Below are positions 1 through 10,275 of a DNA stretch of 64,000 nucleotides, in pieces. Position numbers and translations under genes: made by a program. This stretch comes from Dipodascopsis uninucleata var. uninucleata (lineage: Eukaryota; Ascomycota; Lipomycetes; Lipomycetales; Lipomycetaceae), in the NCBI GenBank assembly GCA_030568195.1, contig JAJLTO010000016.1:62001-126000 (forward strand). The letters run 5' to 3'. A model generated the notes under the pieces. It worked only from the letters and a program-made list of their open reading frames with translations. It made no database searches and was not told where the DNA came from. Every line of letters begins with the position of its first letter. Positions within the stretch are counted from its first letter, which is position 1.

Positions 1-785
1 GGTAAGAGTATTAACCAGTGTTAAACTATTGTTTTTGTACTAACTATGTTCTCAAAAGTGGGTGCAAGACAATGCTCTTGAGAATATCGTCCAATCTACT
101 GAATTCTTCGAAGACATTAAGAAGGGTACCTTGCCTCAATTCTCTTACTATAATCCTGAGTGCTGCACAATTGACTCCATGCACCCAAAGAGCAACTTGG
201 CAGGAGGAGAGCAGTTGATTAAGCACATTTATGATGCCTTGAGAAACTCTAAGTACTGGGAAAACACGTAAGTCTTCAATTGTCGATATTCTATCGCGCT
301 TTAACTGACTAGAGTGTAGCTTGTTCATCATTAACTTCGACGAGCACGGAGGATTCTACGATCACGTGCCACCACCAACTAATATCCCTGCTCCTGACGA
401 TAACTTGACTTACGAAGGACTTTCTGATGGTCATAACATTACCTTTGATTACACTAGATTGGGTGTCCGTGTTCCTGCTTTCTTGATTTCTCCTTGGATC
501 AAGCCAAACACTCTTATCCATAATGAAGGTACCAGCTATGCTCACAATTCTGCCTATACTCACTCCTCTATGCTTCACTTTGTGCAGGAGCTTTTTGAAC
601 TCGATGGTTTGAACAACCGAGTTCAGTGGGCTAAGACTTTCGAACATGTTTTCACAGACAATTTGAACAAGAAAGCTCCTACTAACTTGCCAGTACCAAT
701 CTGGTATGGTTCTAACTATCAGGTGCAGCCAGCTAAGTATCCAGCTATTAATACTGTTGCACCTCCTACGACTGTCAGTTATTAA
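1..785 (+). CDS. Secreted phosphoesterase / acid phosphatase-phospholipase C-like (PF04185), 3' part
   Basis: Only the 3' part lies in the window. Base 1 is the last base of an upstream exon; an intron occupies 2-58 (GTAAGA donor, TACTAAC branch at 38-44, AAG acceptor). Exon 59-267 is followed by an intron at 268-319 (GTAAGT donor, TAG acceptor), then the last exon 320-785. Joined, they give 224 residues ending PPTTVSY. The motif NFDEHGGFYDHVPPP is the signature of the phosphoesterase family that holds fungal acid phosphatases and phospholipase-C-like enzymes; its Asp, Glu and His residues bind metal in that family. Family members are usually secreted, but the N-terminus is off the window. 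Substrate (phosphomonoester or phosphatidylglycerol/choline) cannot be told from sequence. The frame closes with TAA at 783-785. Confidence 0.85.
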
Positions 786-1958
786 GCGGCCATCTGTGTC
801 TCATAGTATTGATAATATTTCAATTACTAGATAGAAGGATATTTTCTAAAATTTAAAAGCTTTTTTTTTTTTTGCAAAAGTTCATTTTCATTTAAAGTCT
901 TCCAGATTTTATACCAGTGATGTAGCAAGTGAGCTGCTGTAATTAATACTGTGATATCTTCAGCCACGGATCTGCCAGATTCACGTAGTTTAATCTTGCG
1001 CAAAGCCATATTAAAAAATTGCTGAAGTAAAATCTTATCTGACAATTTTACGATAACCTACATATCTAATTTTTACTCTTTTGTTCCTTAAGTCATATCG
1101 GAAAGCATATGCACCCTTGAGAGGAAGGGCCAGACTTCGGAAAATGGAATATCGCGGCTTTTGTCTGTATAGGCTGGATACATTGGATAGATATAACGAT
1201 CAAGCGACCAAAGAAACACATCTCCTGTCATTGGTGAGATTTTTTTCTACCTGATAAAGGATTTATGTTTAAAACATGACAAGAGACATTGATTTTATAT
1301 AAGCACACAGAGATAATATGGATATCAGAAAGTATTTCATATATTGTCAAGCGTGCAGTATTGTAACAAGTATCGAAGCTCATATACAAGGTTTCCTTAA
1401 TAGCAACCACATACGGTTAATATTGCCATGCGCTATTCTAGGCTTGTGGGGAATTGTGCGCAGTCGCACATGAATGCACTGGCTCTCGATTTCGCCAAAA
1501 TCATTACTAATAGGTTCCCAGAAAATTTTAGACAGTGATCTCTTAAAACGGACAAAGTAGCTAAGAGCCTATACCAAACCATATTAACATACTATTGAGT
1601 TCAACGCCACACTTTGTTGGCTATACCAATATGAGTAGGATTGGTGGAGCAAATAGGTAAAAGGATCGTCCAGGTGCTGGTATTGCATCGACGAGCCTAC
1701 TCATATACCGAACAAACCCAATCTCCAAGTATTTGATTCTGTCAGTATATCCTCTCAACTGAGTTATCTATTCTCCTTTTTACCTTAAGTGGCCTAGAGC
1801 AAGTAGCATTTTCAGATTAAATATGATACTAGGGAGTCTAGCTACAATTTGAATTTTCTTGGAAATATTATATTTAAAATGTATGTGAATTAGCAGGAAA
1901 TCATATTTAAAATATAATTATCTATTCAAGCTCAGCAAGCTCTATGCGCGAAGTCGAT
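786..1958. other. Gene-free stretch between convergent genes
   Basis: Both flanking genes end here, so no promoter is needed. Short open frames exist but none has an ATG, a domain or a splice pattern I can support. A 13-base T run near 865 follows the phosphoesterase stop. A nested inverted repeat at 1625-1706 is listed separately. Confidence 0.6.
1625..1706. repeat. Nested inverted repeats, pseudoknot-like geometry
   Basis: ACCAAT (1625-1630) and ATTGGT (1640-1645) can pair around the loop ATGAGTAGG. That loop plus two stem bases (ATATGAGTAGG, 1629-1639) is the exact reverse complement of CCTACTCATAT at 1696-1706. A third pair, GGTAT (1679-1683) with ATACC (1705-1709), surrounds the second arm. 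The function is unknown. It may be a 3'-end structure or a relic. Confidence 0.5.
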
Positions 1959-3314
1959 TCACGCAAAGGTACTAAATGTTTTTAAACCGTTTTTTCCCAT
2001 ATTTGAGCTATCAGGTACCAAAGAAAGAGAGGTTGGTCCATCTTCTTTCATCATTTCTCCGCCTTGTTGATTTAAGCTCCTCATCTCCTTACGCTTGGAT
2101 AATTCTTTTCTAAGATAGTCAATAAAAATAATACCTGATCCGGTTAGCATTGTGAGACCTGCGAAGAGAGCAGTACTCCAATAAGATCCATGCTGCTGCT
2201 TAACCATTGCACCTGCAATCGGCGTGCTCGTCAGGGCAGCAAACGAAATTACACCGCACGTAGCTCCCAGATATGTACCAATTTGTGGAATTTCGCAGAA
2301 CTCGGGGACCAGACCCGCCCATAAAGAGACCGCCGTACCTGACGTAAAGCCATAACAAAGAGCGTACAGGATGATTGGGACATGACCAGTGGCAGGAATC
2401 CAAAGAGCAATGGTAAAAATACCAGAGAGAGCGCAAAAGAAGCAGAAGACAACAACTTTCCCTAGGCGATCTGCTAAGAATCCCCCTAGTACGCGCCCGA
2501 CAGAAGACGCAGCACTTGTGATAGATATTAAATATAGTGACATACGGTCCGAAAAGCCATGCGATAGAGCCTGACTGGGAATAAAAGCCAGTGGCGTCAA
2601 GACGCCGAGATATACCAGGAACATACCACTGACAAAAACACTAAATGCTTTGTCTCTAAATGGATCAATAAAGATTTCTGATAAAATAATACGCTTGAAG
2701 CCTTTCTGAGGAATCCTCGATGACACAGTGGTAACTGAGACGATGCACATTAACGCCATAATAAACCCAATAGCTCGAACCGCCCATCCAAAGGAACTTC
2801 TACGTTCAATATTGTAAAATACGATTGGAAGAATAACACCACCAAAAGACGATCCAGAAGCAGCGACACCCACGGAAAGAGCACGGTTCTTTATGAACCA
2901 GCCAGCTACAGCAGACATACAAGGATTAAACATAAGAGCCATCCCAATGCCGGTGCATATTCCCTGAGCGAGAATAAATTGATAATACTCTTTACAAACT
3001 GAAGTTGTCATTATACCTGTCACTAGAAGAACGCTGCCTAAGAGTAGCAGTAGACGAGGACCAATCATGTCGTAGACTCTACCAACAAATGAACCACTAA
3101 AAATCATTATGAAGATCTGCAGCGAAGTGATCCATGCTATTGTAGACTCTGTGTAGCTTGAAAGCTGTTTTTCAGCATAATACTGCTGGAAAAGACCTAT
3201 GACGTTGACGTATCCAAATGATGCGAAAACACCTGTGAAGGCACCCACAACAGTCAACCATGCGCGCAAGCTGGTATCCGGAGGCGGAATAGGCAATTCT
3301 TTCGTTTCTGACAT
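1959..3314 (-). CDS. MFS transporter, monocarboxylate-transporter-like (MCH family), 451 aa
   Basis: An intact single-exon frame starting at ATG 3312-3314. The N-terminus LRAWLTVVGAFTGVFASFGYVNVIGLFQQYY is the usual opening of fungal MCT-type (MCH) carriers: a short cytosolic tail, then TM1 with the aromatic-rich GLFQQYY stretch. About twelve hydrophobic segments follow. GMALMFNPCMSAVAGWFIKNRALSVGVAASGSSFGG is the conserved TM4-TM5 region. A polar tail of about 40 residues ends the protein. The substrate is unknown; yeast members of this family are not simple monocarboxylate carriers. An inverted, decayed copy with the same promoter sits at 21980-23445, and a related intact carrier at 20050-21477. 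The aldo-keto reductase upstream lies on the same strand, but 1.3 kb away. Confidence 0.9.
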   Translation of the reverse strand: MSETKELPIPPPDTSLRAWLTVVGAFTGVFASFGYVNVIGLFQQYYAEKQLSSYTESTIAWITSLQIFIMIFSGSFVGRVYDMIGPRLLLLLGSVLLVTGIMTTSVCKEYYQFILAQGICTGIGMALMFNPCMSAVAGWFIKNRALSVGVAASGSSFGGVILPIVFYNIERRSSFGWAVRAIGFIMALMCIVSVTTVSSRIPQKGFKRIILSEIFIDPFRDKAFSVFVSGMFLVYLGVLTPLAFIPSQALSHGFSDRMSLYLISITSAASSVGRVLGGFLADRLGKVVVFCFFCALSGIFTIALWIPATGHVPIILYALCYGFTSGTAVSLWAGLVPEFCEIPQIGTYLGATCGVISFAALTSTPIAGAMVKQQHGSYWSTALFAGLTMLTGSGIIFIDYLRKELSKRKEMRSLNQQGGEMMKEDGPTSLSLVPDSSNMGKNGLKTFSTFA

Positions 3315-3720
3315 AATAATACTGCTTATTTTAGAATGTATTTATGTTCTCAAAAAAGATTGAATCATTATGCGAATCTGCGAAGCTTTATACAGATTTC
3401 CTTGGATTTTTATTGTTATTTCTCGCCCGAATAGAAGGTAAAGTTTTCGCGAATATAGTGTTTATTCGCCCGAGAAAGAAGGTTTCATAACCCGGACTTC
3501 ACAGGGTCCTTCAATATCATTGTTCAATTATTCCATTCTACGATTATACAAAAAATTCATCCGGCCTCTATTCAGTTTTCTATAAGCAGTGTGTGTATAC
3601 GGAGTATTTGGCTTTATTTTATTCCATTGCTATTCTGCTCTGCTCGAAACAGTATGGCCTTGGGACATAAATAGAAGCTACATTAAACAACGGCCGAGAG
3701 CTTTGCTATTATTATGAGTC
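2082..3720 (-). repeat. Segmental duplication, intact copy A
   Basis: The MFS gene body (to codon about 411) and about 400 bp of its upstream DNA are repeated in opposite orientation at 21980-23445. Upstream landmarks shared by both copies, read along the gene strand, include AAATACTCCGTATACAC, TAGAAAACTGA, TTTGTATAATC and ACACTATATT. The gene-strand downstream tail (below 2082) is not recognisably shared. Confidence 0.9.
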
Positions 3721-4624
3721 TAACTCTAACTTTAAATATCCTGCCAATTCCAAATAGGATTTTGATACTACTGAAAGATCCGTTTCTTCGTTAGACTATG
3801 TTTACTAGCAGTACGCCCCAAATACCTTTATCTATTAGTTAGTCCAAAGACTTTGTAATCCAGATGATTCGATACTTATATTTGCGAACAGTGGATCCCA
3901 TTCAATGAGAGCGCGGTCATGAACAATACCTTCCTTCTAGAACAGATCCTCTTCAAGTATTGCATTCAAATTTTCTATATTCACAGTCCTGATACACCAC
4001 TTTAGAAACTACAGGTATGTCTATAGCGTGATTTCATCTTTGCCATCTCAGATTTCATCAGGGACCTGAACTTATCATTATTGCCTTTATCAGCAAGTAC
4101 TACAAAACTCGATGTGAAAGATTGGGAATTTCCTCCGTTTGCCCATCGTTTTTCATTAACGTCACAACAAAAATCATTTTATTAATTTAAATTTATCTCA
4201 GGCTACTCCTTACGATCTCTGACATTGAAGATGAAGCGTTCGACGACTACATGTCTGTGTAACTACCACTATTTTCTTCGATCTCAAAACTGAATGCGGT
4301 TTACTGACATGTGATGAACCTCTAACTAACTCTATATCAGTACACAAAACATTTTCCAGTACTCCTCAGCTATGTTAATATACGTGTGGGATGTTGGGCT
4401 GATATTGAGCATTCGGAAATAGATGTGCCATCTATTTCTTCTAGACCTGCAGGAGAACAAGGATTAACCGTTTTATATTTGAATATCACAAGTTACTACA
4501 GCATATAATGATTAGAGCTCTAATCGAATTTCATAAAATGAGCTCACAAAGATTTTATTACCTTGTTTTCATAGTGACATGGCAGTCGGTAATCCCTAAA
4601 TCCAGCAAATAATTTTCACTATAT
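3315..4624. other. Upstream region of the MFS gene, no gene seen
   Basis: The first 400 bp are the MFS promoter shared with the decayed copy. It contains two similar elements, CGCCCGAATAGAAGG near 3424-3438 and CGCCCGAGAAAGAAGG near 3467-3482, which could be a duplicated regulator site. The decayed copy carries altered versions of both. The rest (about 3720-4624) is AT-rich, with no supported feature; it includes the 3' flank of the aldo-keto reductase. Confidence 0.5.
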
Positions 4625-5635
4625 TCAATGATAGTATGGGGTGGTAACACCTTTAGTCACTGCCCATGCAGAATCAAGGGCCTCAACAACATCATCTGGC
4701 AGCGGACCCTTCTCAAGATCGGTCAAGTTTTGCGTAAGGTGTTTTACACTCGAAGCTCCAATAATAATTGCATCTTTCAATTCTCGTTTTAACAAGCTGT
4801 GATGCGAAATCCATCTCAGAGCACACTCAGCCTCCGTGAGCCCATGTTTGCTCGTTTGCTGCCTTATAATATCTAGAGCTCTGAACATCTCGTCTTTCCA
4901 GTATCTGTTTCTGTAGCTTTTGCCCTGTCTAGTATTTGGATCGAATCGAGACCCCTTCTCGACGACATCATCATTTGAGTCACGATGATATCGGTTTGTT
5001 AAATATCCGCCTGCAAGAGGGTTAAAAGCATAAAATGCCATACCATAATGTCGAAGACATGGAAACAGCTCCGGTTCAACGGCTCTATGGATAGCATTGT
5101 ACACTCCTTGATATACGCATGGCCTGATCCAACCATTTTTAATACAAATCTCTTGAATCTGAGCAACTTCCCAGGACATGTAATTAGACAAACCAAACCT
5201 ATTAAAATAGCCCTCCTCATACAGGTTGTTCACCTCTTTCATAGTTTCTTCGTAAGGAACTGTCCGATCTGGAGCATGCAAATACCACATATCTATCTTA
5301 TCAGTCTTCAGAGCTCGCAAAGATCGAAGTAGGTTTTCACGAAGATCTTTTGGGCTATGTGTATGGCCCTCTTTAACTGTTGCTGGCAGGGGATAATATT
5401 TTGTATCCATAATAATTCCTCTTTTCTGCCATTCAAGCTCACCTAGATACTCCTCGGATGAGCCCTCACCGTACACGCGCGCTGTATCGATTTCATTATG
5501 ACCAAACTTCTGGAAAATGTCGAGAAGAGCACCAGCGTCTTTTAAGTCATGAACGCGGGCCTGCTCAACGCCTGCTTTTCCTATGGTCATTGCACCAAAG
5601 ACAATATTGAGTGCTGTCTTGTAAGAAGTTGCCAT
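4625..5635 (-). CDS. Aldo-keto reductase, AKR7 / aflatoxin-aldehyde-reductase type, 336 aa
   Basis: A single exon with ATG at 5633-5635. The catalytic tetrad of the aldo-keto reductase superfamily is visible: Asp50 and Tyr55 in NEIDTARVYGEGSSEE, Lys79 in MDTKYYP, and His120 in MWYLHAPD. The fold starts directly at the first beta strand (NIVFGAMTIG), and the length is normal for the AKR7 branch. These enzymes reduce dialdehydes and other reactive carbonyls with NADPH in the cytosol. The physiological substrate here is unknown. The promoter has a duplicated TATA-like element (GCAGTGATATATAA at 5743-5756 and GCAGTGATTTATAA at 5769-5782) and a 10-bp direct repeat CTTATTTCCG at 5832-5841 and 5849-5858. 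Confidence 0.92.
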   Translation of the reverse strand: MATSYKTALNIVFGAMTIGKAGVEQARVHDLKDAGALLDIFQKFGHNEIDTARVYGEGSSEEYLGELEWQKRGIIMDTKYYPLPATVKEGHTHSPKDLRENLLRSLRALKTDKIDMWYLHAPDRTVPYEETMKEVNNLYEEGYFNRFGLSNYMSWEVAQIQEICIKNGWIRPCVYQGVYNAIHRAVEPELFPCLRHYGMAFYAFNPLAGGYLTNRYHRDSNDDVVEKGSRFDPNTRQGKSYRNRYWKDEMFRALDIIRQQTSKHGLTEAECALRWISHHSLLKRELKDAIIIGASSVKHLTQNLTDLEKGPLPDDVVEALDSAWAVTKGVTTPYYH

Positions 5636-8600
5636 TGTAAATCTATAACAGGGCTATGAATTTACTATATTAACAGAATCTAGCTAACAGCTGTGTAGGA
5701 ATTGTTTCTGCAAAGCGGCTATTATAATTATTATTAAACTCTGCAGTGATATATAATACTGCAGAATTGCAGTGATTTATAAAGTCGCGTAGTTGCAGTC
5801 CTGTTACTTTCATGAAAAGTGTGTTTCAGTTCTTATTTCCGTTTGAGCCTTATTTCCGCTAAAAGAGGATTGTCATTAGTTTCTCTAGGCTTTAAGATAA
5901 GATGTAACAAGTGGTTGCAGTAGATATCGTTTTGAATGGAGTCTTTGTTATAGATCTGCTCATTCACATACTAGAACTTATTATAATAATGATAATGTAT
6001 AGTCACGTTTTAATATAAGGGGTCTTTGCGTGAACGTCATTTTTTTCAATTCGCTGTCGATACTAACCTACACTCTTTTTTTATCGGTATAAGATCTTTC
6101 TCACTGTATATATCATAAATGGAACCCGGAAAAAAATGTCTAAAATATCATTGCAGTTTCATTTCAGGGTATCTTTTATTAGAGCTTAACTACAGCGTTT
6201 CTATTCCTTTTGTTTGCTGCAATTTAGACCAACGCTATGATAGCAGAGCAACCTGTAGTCAATCGAAAACCAGTGATAAGAATTATTAAGTATATTGGAG
6301 GCCGATCTCAAAGGCCAATCTCAACATATTTATCAGTAAAAGACGTTTTGCTGACCGCCGCAATATTTTCTTTTACAAGCCGTTGCTTGCTTATTGCAAA
6401 GCATCGACTCTGGACGTTATACAATAGCTAACATCCTCAATAGACGGACTTATTGGAACATTAAGATACCAAAAGGTTGTCTTATTCGAGCTAATCAATT
6501 GAAGATGTGAAATATCGCAGTGTCGAAACTGCCTTATATCAGTATGCCTTGTTGCATTTCAAACAAACGATACTACCCAAAACTCATGTTTCTCAAGCCA
6601 AATTTATTATTGAGCAATCTGTTCTTCCCCATATCTCGTTGCGCTTATCCACAAGCATTACAAGAAGAGCAGAAACATATGCAACTGAGCTTTTGATATA
6701 TAATGACTGCCTTGCTCATTCCGTGTATCCCATATGGTATACTTTTAAGTATCGCCGTTGAACACTGTAAAATGATCCAAATAATAAGAGCGACTTCGCA
6801 TTCGCTCATTGCGTTGTGAACTCCTTTGAAATAATTATCAAGGTAGCATGGAATACACAGAAAGAATAGACTACTACTATAGTCCCTCTGCAAATAATTT
6901 GTCATCGAAACGCACTGGCTGGCTTTCTCACCTCTTTTGTGAACTAGTTTATTTATATTAGTGAGCTTGCGTAGATAAGATGAGTAGACGTCCCTTCAGT
7001 TCATTGTGATTTAATATAGGATTTACAAGGCAATTACTCAACATACTACTATTGTGACAAAGTACATTGTCTTTCATGGGGTCGCTAATACATTCCTAGA
7101 GGTACTCAATCTTTGTGTGAACAATATAGAAGACTATTCTCGAGAAAACCTTTCGTGATGTAAGGGTCCTGTAATATAGGACCTCTCTTGAATCATACCC
7201 TGAGATCTTATAGGGTACTTTTGTCTACCATTCTAATATCGTCAAATCTCTATATGCCACACAGGCGGACTCTGCGGCTTTTGTACTTTGCAAAACGACT
7301 CCGGGCTAGTTCACGTCTAAAAGTTTACGGAGGAGTATTATTTCTTGAGCTTAGGTGCAGGATAAGCTCTGGTGGCTCTTCAGGTATGCTAATGCCCTTG
7401 GCATGACATGGCCATACGACAAACAAGGCTATCAAATGAGGACATGTTCTCGGTTGGGCCAGATCGTGCGCGTCCTAAATTTGAATAAGCAGGTGCATCT
7501 CATTGAATACTTAACTTTTGCATGTCTGCTTGGAGATGTCATAATCATTTAACCATAACAGTTGTCTAGTATCTTGGACGTCGGGTAGCACCATCAATTG
7601 ATAATATCTAGCTGTCGAAGTTCCAAATATTAAATCTTGGTGGCATGCCGCGGCCACCTAGTTCAATTAAACGCCCGTCAAATACTTTCAAAATCTGGGC
7701 CTAAGACTGTCTAATCTAGACATCGAGCTAATATCCGTCATCAAGATATTGAATATATGTTGCATTGACTCTGAAGGCAGACTATAGCATTCCACTACAT
7801 AGGAGCAGGTCTAGGAACAGCACCGAGCAAGAACTCAAAAACTAATACATTCGTCGTAGCCTATGACATGCTAGTTACCATTATTTACCTAGTGTGAATC
7901 TCATTAGAATTGATGGAACATTCAGCAGCTACAACTATATTATTTGTATATATCGCCATCGTCGAGCCAAAGTAGATTATCAAGGTGCTAACTGTCAAGG
8001 AAAACTTAAGCTTGCTATTTTTATACTAGTGATTAGTACTCCCGAAATATGTAGAATGCGAAAGCGTACAATGGAAGTTGACATTTCTATTCGCTGACTT
8101 CTATATCGGATACTGGACCTTGTCGAAACTGCATTCTGGTACGAAAATTTCTAAATGTAAATTAGCAACGTAAACATCGTAGTAAGCGGCAAGCAGCGCG
8201 ATGGTTATTCGATTTGACTTCTACAAGAATGACATGATAATCTTGACAGCAGCTCTCTATAGTTATCTTCGAGAGATATAATATCCATATATCGAATATT
8301 AGAGCGCAGGGGTCGTGGATGCTATTTTTAAGTCAGCGTTAGTGAGTACTACCTGACGATGTCTTGGATTTATTGCCGAGCGAAGAATCAAAATTCACCA
8401 CTTTTTTATTTTTGTGAGACTTTAATAACACACTTTAGTGCTACTAATATTTTCCTCTGTGCAGCGTCTATTGCCTTTTCTGGTATTTCGCAAAGGATAA
8501 TTCAACGTAAGATAGCCAAATTATTTGCTGTCTTTATTTTACAGGGTCTCTAAAGAAAAAGCGAGAGCCTATATCTAGCTTCTTCGTGTCTCGCCTCTTT

Positions 8601-9120
8601 AGTCTAAAGCAAAAACTGAACTTGGTATAGTATATAATTCATCGCGTATAATCGCGTATAAACAGTCGAAGTACTTTATTCCGCGAATATCTAGGAAAAG
8701 CAGTAGGATGCATTCTTTCTAATGGAGAGGTATGTCGAGACCAAGTATGAAATGGGTTAGTGTACGCTTTGAGATTTCATTATGTTCTCACTAGTACACC
8801 ATCAAGCACTTTAACTGGCTTGTTTATCTGTGCAGGAAGCAGCCGATAAAATTAAGCAGCTCAATACATTCAACTATACTCATTCCGCTCCCTGCCGCGT
8901 CTACAAAGTTCTCATTTTCCAAAATCTAGTAAACTTGGGAGGCTTATAATTTACTACTCCTAAACATTAGTAACATTTAGTTATGGCACTTAGGGCAAGT
9001 TCATGGCGGCTGAACGTACAGCCGCTCTGAATATGTTATAAGTACGTAAAGAATCCGTAAAATCCGCCTAAAATTGATATTATTATATAAAATTTATTAA
9101 GTAAGAGTATAGTGATAAAA
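5636..9120. other. 3.5-kb gene-free stretch between divergent genes
   Basis: This separates the aldo-keto reductase from the secreted Tyr/Pro-rich protein. Open frames near 6237-6431, 6507-6761 and 7188-7552 are short, have no recognisable domain and are not joined by convincing splice sites. Small structures include the TATA-like and CTTATTTCCG repeats near the reductase, an inverted repeat GGTGGC/GCCACC at 7639-7658, a 10-bp tandem repeat ATCGCGTATA at 8641-8660, and a promoter palindrome at 9006-9025. Confidence 0.5.
9006..9025. promoter_or_regulatory. Promoter palindrome GCGGCTG-N6-CAGCCGC
   Basis: Two perfect 7-bp arms separated by AACGTA lie 95 bp upstream of the start codon of the secreted protein. 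Inverted CGG/CCG half sites are the typical target form of dimeric Zn2Cys6 regulators, so this is a candidate operator. The binding factor is not known. Confidence 0.45.
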
Positions 9121-10275
9121 ATGAAATCCTTCTTCGTTTCCTGCCTGGCTGCGCTGTCTGTGCTCGCTGAGATCACTTCGGTATTAGCTGCCGAAGACTG
9201 CTCAGCGACTTACCCAGCACCACCACCACCTCCACAATCTTGGGGTGCAGCTCCCCCACCACCACCATATCCCTACGTCTACGTGTATCCATATCCATAT
9301 GCCTATGCTCCCTATCCTCCTCCAGAGCAATCTCAGGCTGTATCTTCCTCCAGCTATGCCGCTCCTTCCTCAACGGTCGCACTATCAACTGCTGTTTCGT
9401 CTGCTGCACCTTCAGCTACATGCACCGATAGCGCGAAATTCTATTCCGAGCGCGGCTGGAAGTTCATCAATTACTTTTGGTCAACTTTTTTGTATCCAGC
9501 AGACTACGAACAGACTCTCAAGATTAATTCTACTATTTTTAGTGAAAATGTTTTCGGCATCGTTTCAGCTACTCGTACTTATATTGGTCGCGAACTCAAC
9601 ACTGAGTACATTTATGGTCTGTTTTCGCAAGTCGCTAGTAACAATGTACCAATGTCTATGATTGGCTATGGTTCAGCGTACGAAATCATTCGTTATATGG
9701 CAACACAGGATGGTATCGCTTCTCAGGCTATCGTCAATTTCACAATTCCACAGCTAAATAACTATACTATACCAGTTGAAGTTGACATGTGGATGAAGAT
9801 GGAATATGGAAGCGACATATATGAGGACCAGATCATCCAGTACGATGCCGTTTTCAGAAACTTTGACTGGGTATACAATTCGCTCAATGCTCTTACTTCT
9901 GAATTGCTTGCTGCGTCTGGTCTCTACCCTAATATGACTGGTGAAGAGGCGTTTAAGGCTGTTGCTGTTGAGAGCATTTGTGAGGTTGCTCAGAAGTATT
10001 GTACTGGTGCTAATGTACAATATTCGAATGCAACTGCATGCTATAATTATCTATATAACGATGTTAGGCTAGGAACTGGCTACGAAGGCGGCATGAATAC
10101 TGTTTTCTGCCGTAATGTTCACCAGGCAATGGTGCCCTTTAGACCAGAAGTACACTGCGCACATATTGGGCCTAGTGGTGGTGATATGTGCAGAGACTCA
10201 GATATGACGTACGAGGATGTGGTTTACGAATATAAGGAACCAGGTTACTACCAAGATATGGTTTACAGTACATAA
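9121..10275 (+). CDS. Secreted Tyr/Pro-rich protein with cysteine-containing C-terminal domain, 384 aa
   Basis: The frame is open from an upstream GTG, but the first ATG (9121) gives a clean signal peptide (MKSFFVSCLAALSVLAEITSVLA). Residues about 30-68 are extremely rich in proline and tyrosine (PAPPPPP, YPYVYVYPYPYAYAPYPPP). A Ser/Ala linker follows to about residue 98, then a folded domain of some 285 residues with NxS/T sites. Its end carries CEVAQKYC, CYNYLY and the run FRPEVHCAHIGPSGGDMC. I recall similar RPxVHCxHxGPxGG endings in fungal secreted proteins of unknown function but cannot name the family. The aromatic Pro/Tyr region may be a wall anchor or cross-linking segment; that is inference. 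No neighbours suggest a pathway. Confidence 0.75.
   Translation: MKSFFVSCLAALSVLAEITSVLAAEDCSATYPAPPPPPQSWGAAPPPPPYPYVYVYPYPYAYAPYPPPEQSQAVSSSSYAAPSSTVALSTAVSSAAPSATCTDSAKFYSERGWKFINYFWSTFLYPADYEQTLKINSTIFSENVFGIVSATRTYIGRELNTEYIYGLFSQVASNNVPMSMIGYGSAYEIIRYMATQDGIASQAIVNFTIPQLNNYTIPVEVDMWMKMEYGSDIYEDQIIQYDAVFRNFDWVYNSLNALTSELLAASGLYPNMTGEEAFKAVAVESICEVAQKYCTGANVQYSNATACYNYLYNDVRLGTGYEGGMNTVFCRNVHQAMVPFRPEVHCAHIGPSGGDMCRDSDMTYEDVVYEYKEPGYYQDMVYST

Noticed and set aside
827-1045. 72-codon frame on the minus strand
   Set aside because: It has no ATG start (opens at TTG), no domain and lies between convergent genes.
6237-6761. Two frames of 64 and 84 codons
   Set aside because: No domain, no supporting splice sites, composition like the spacer.
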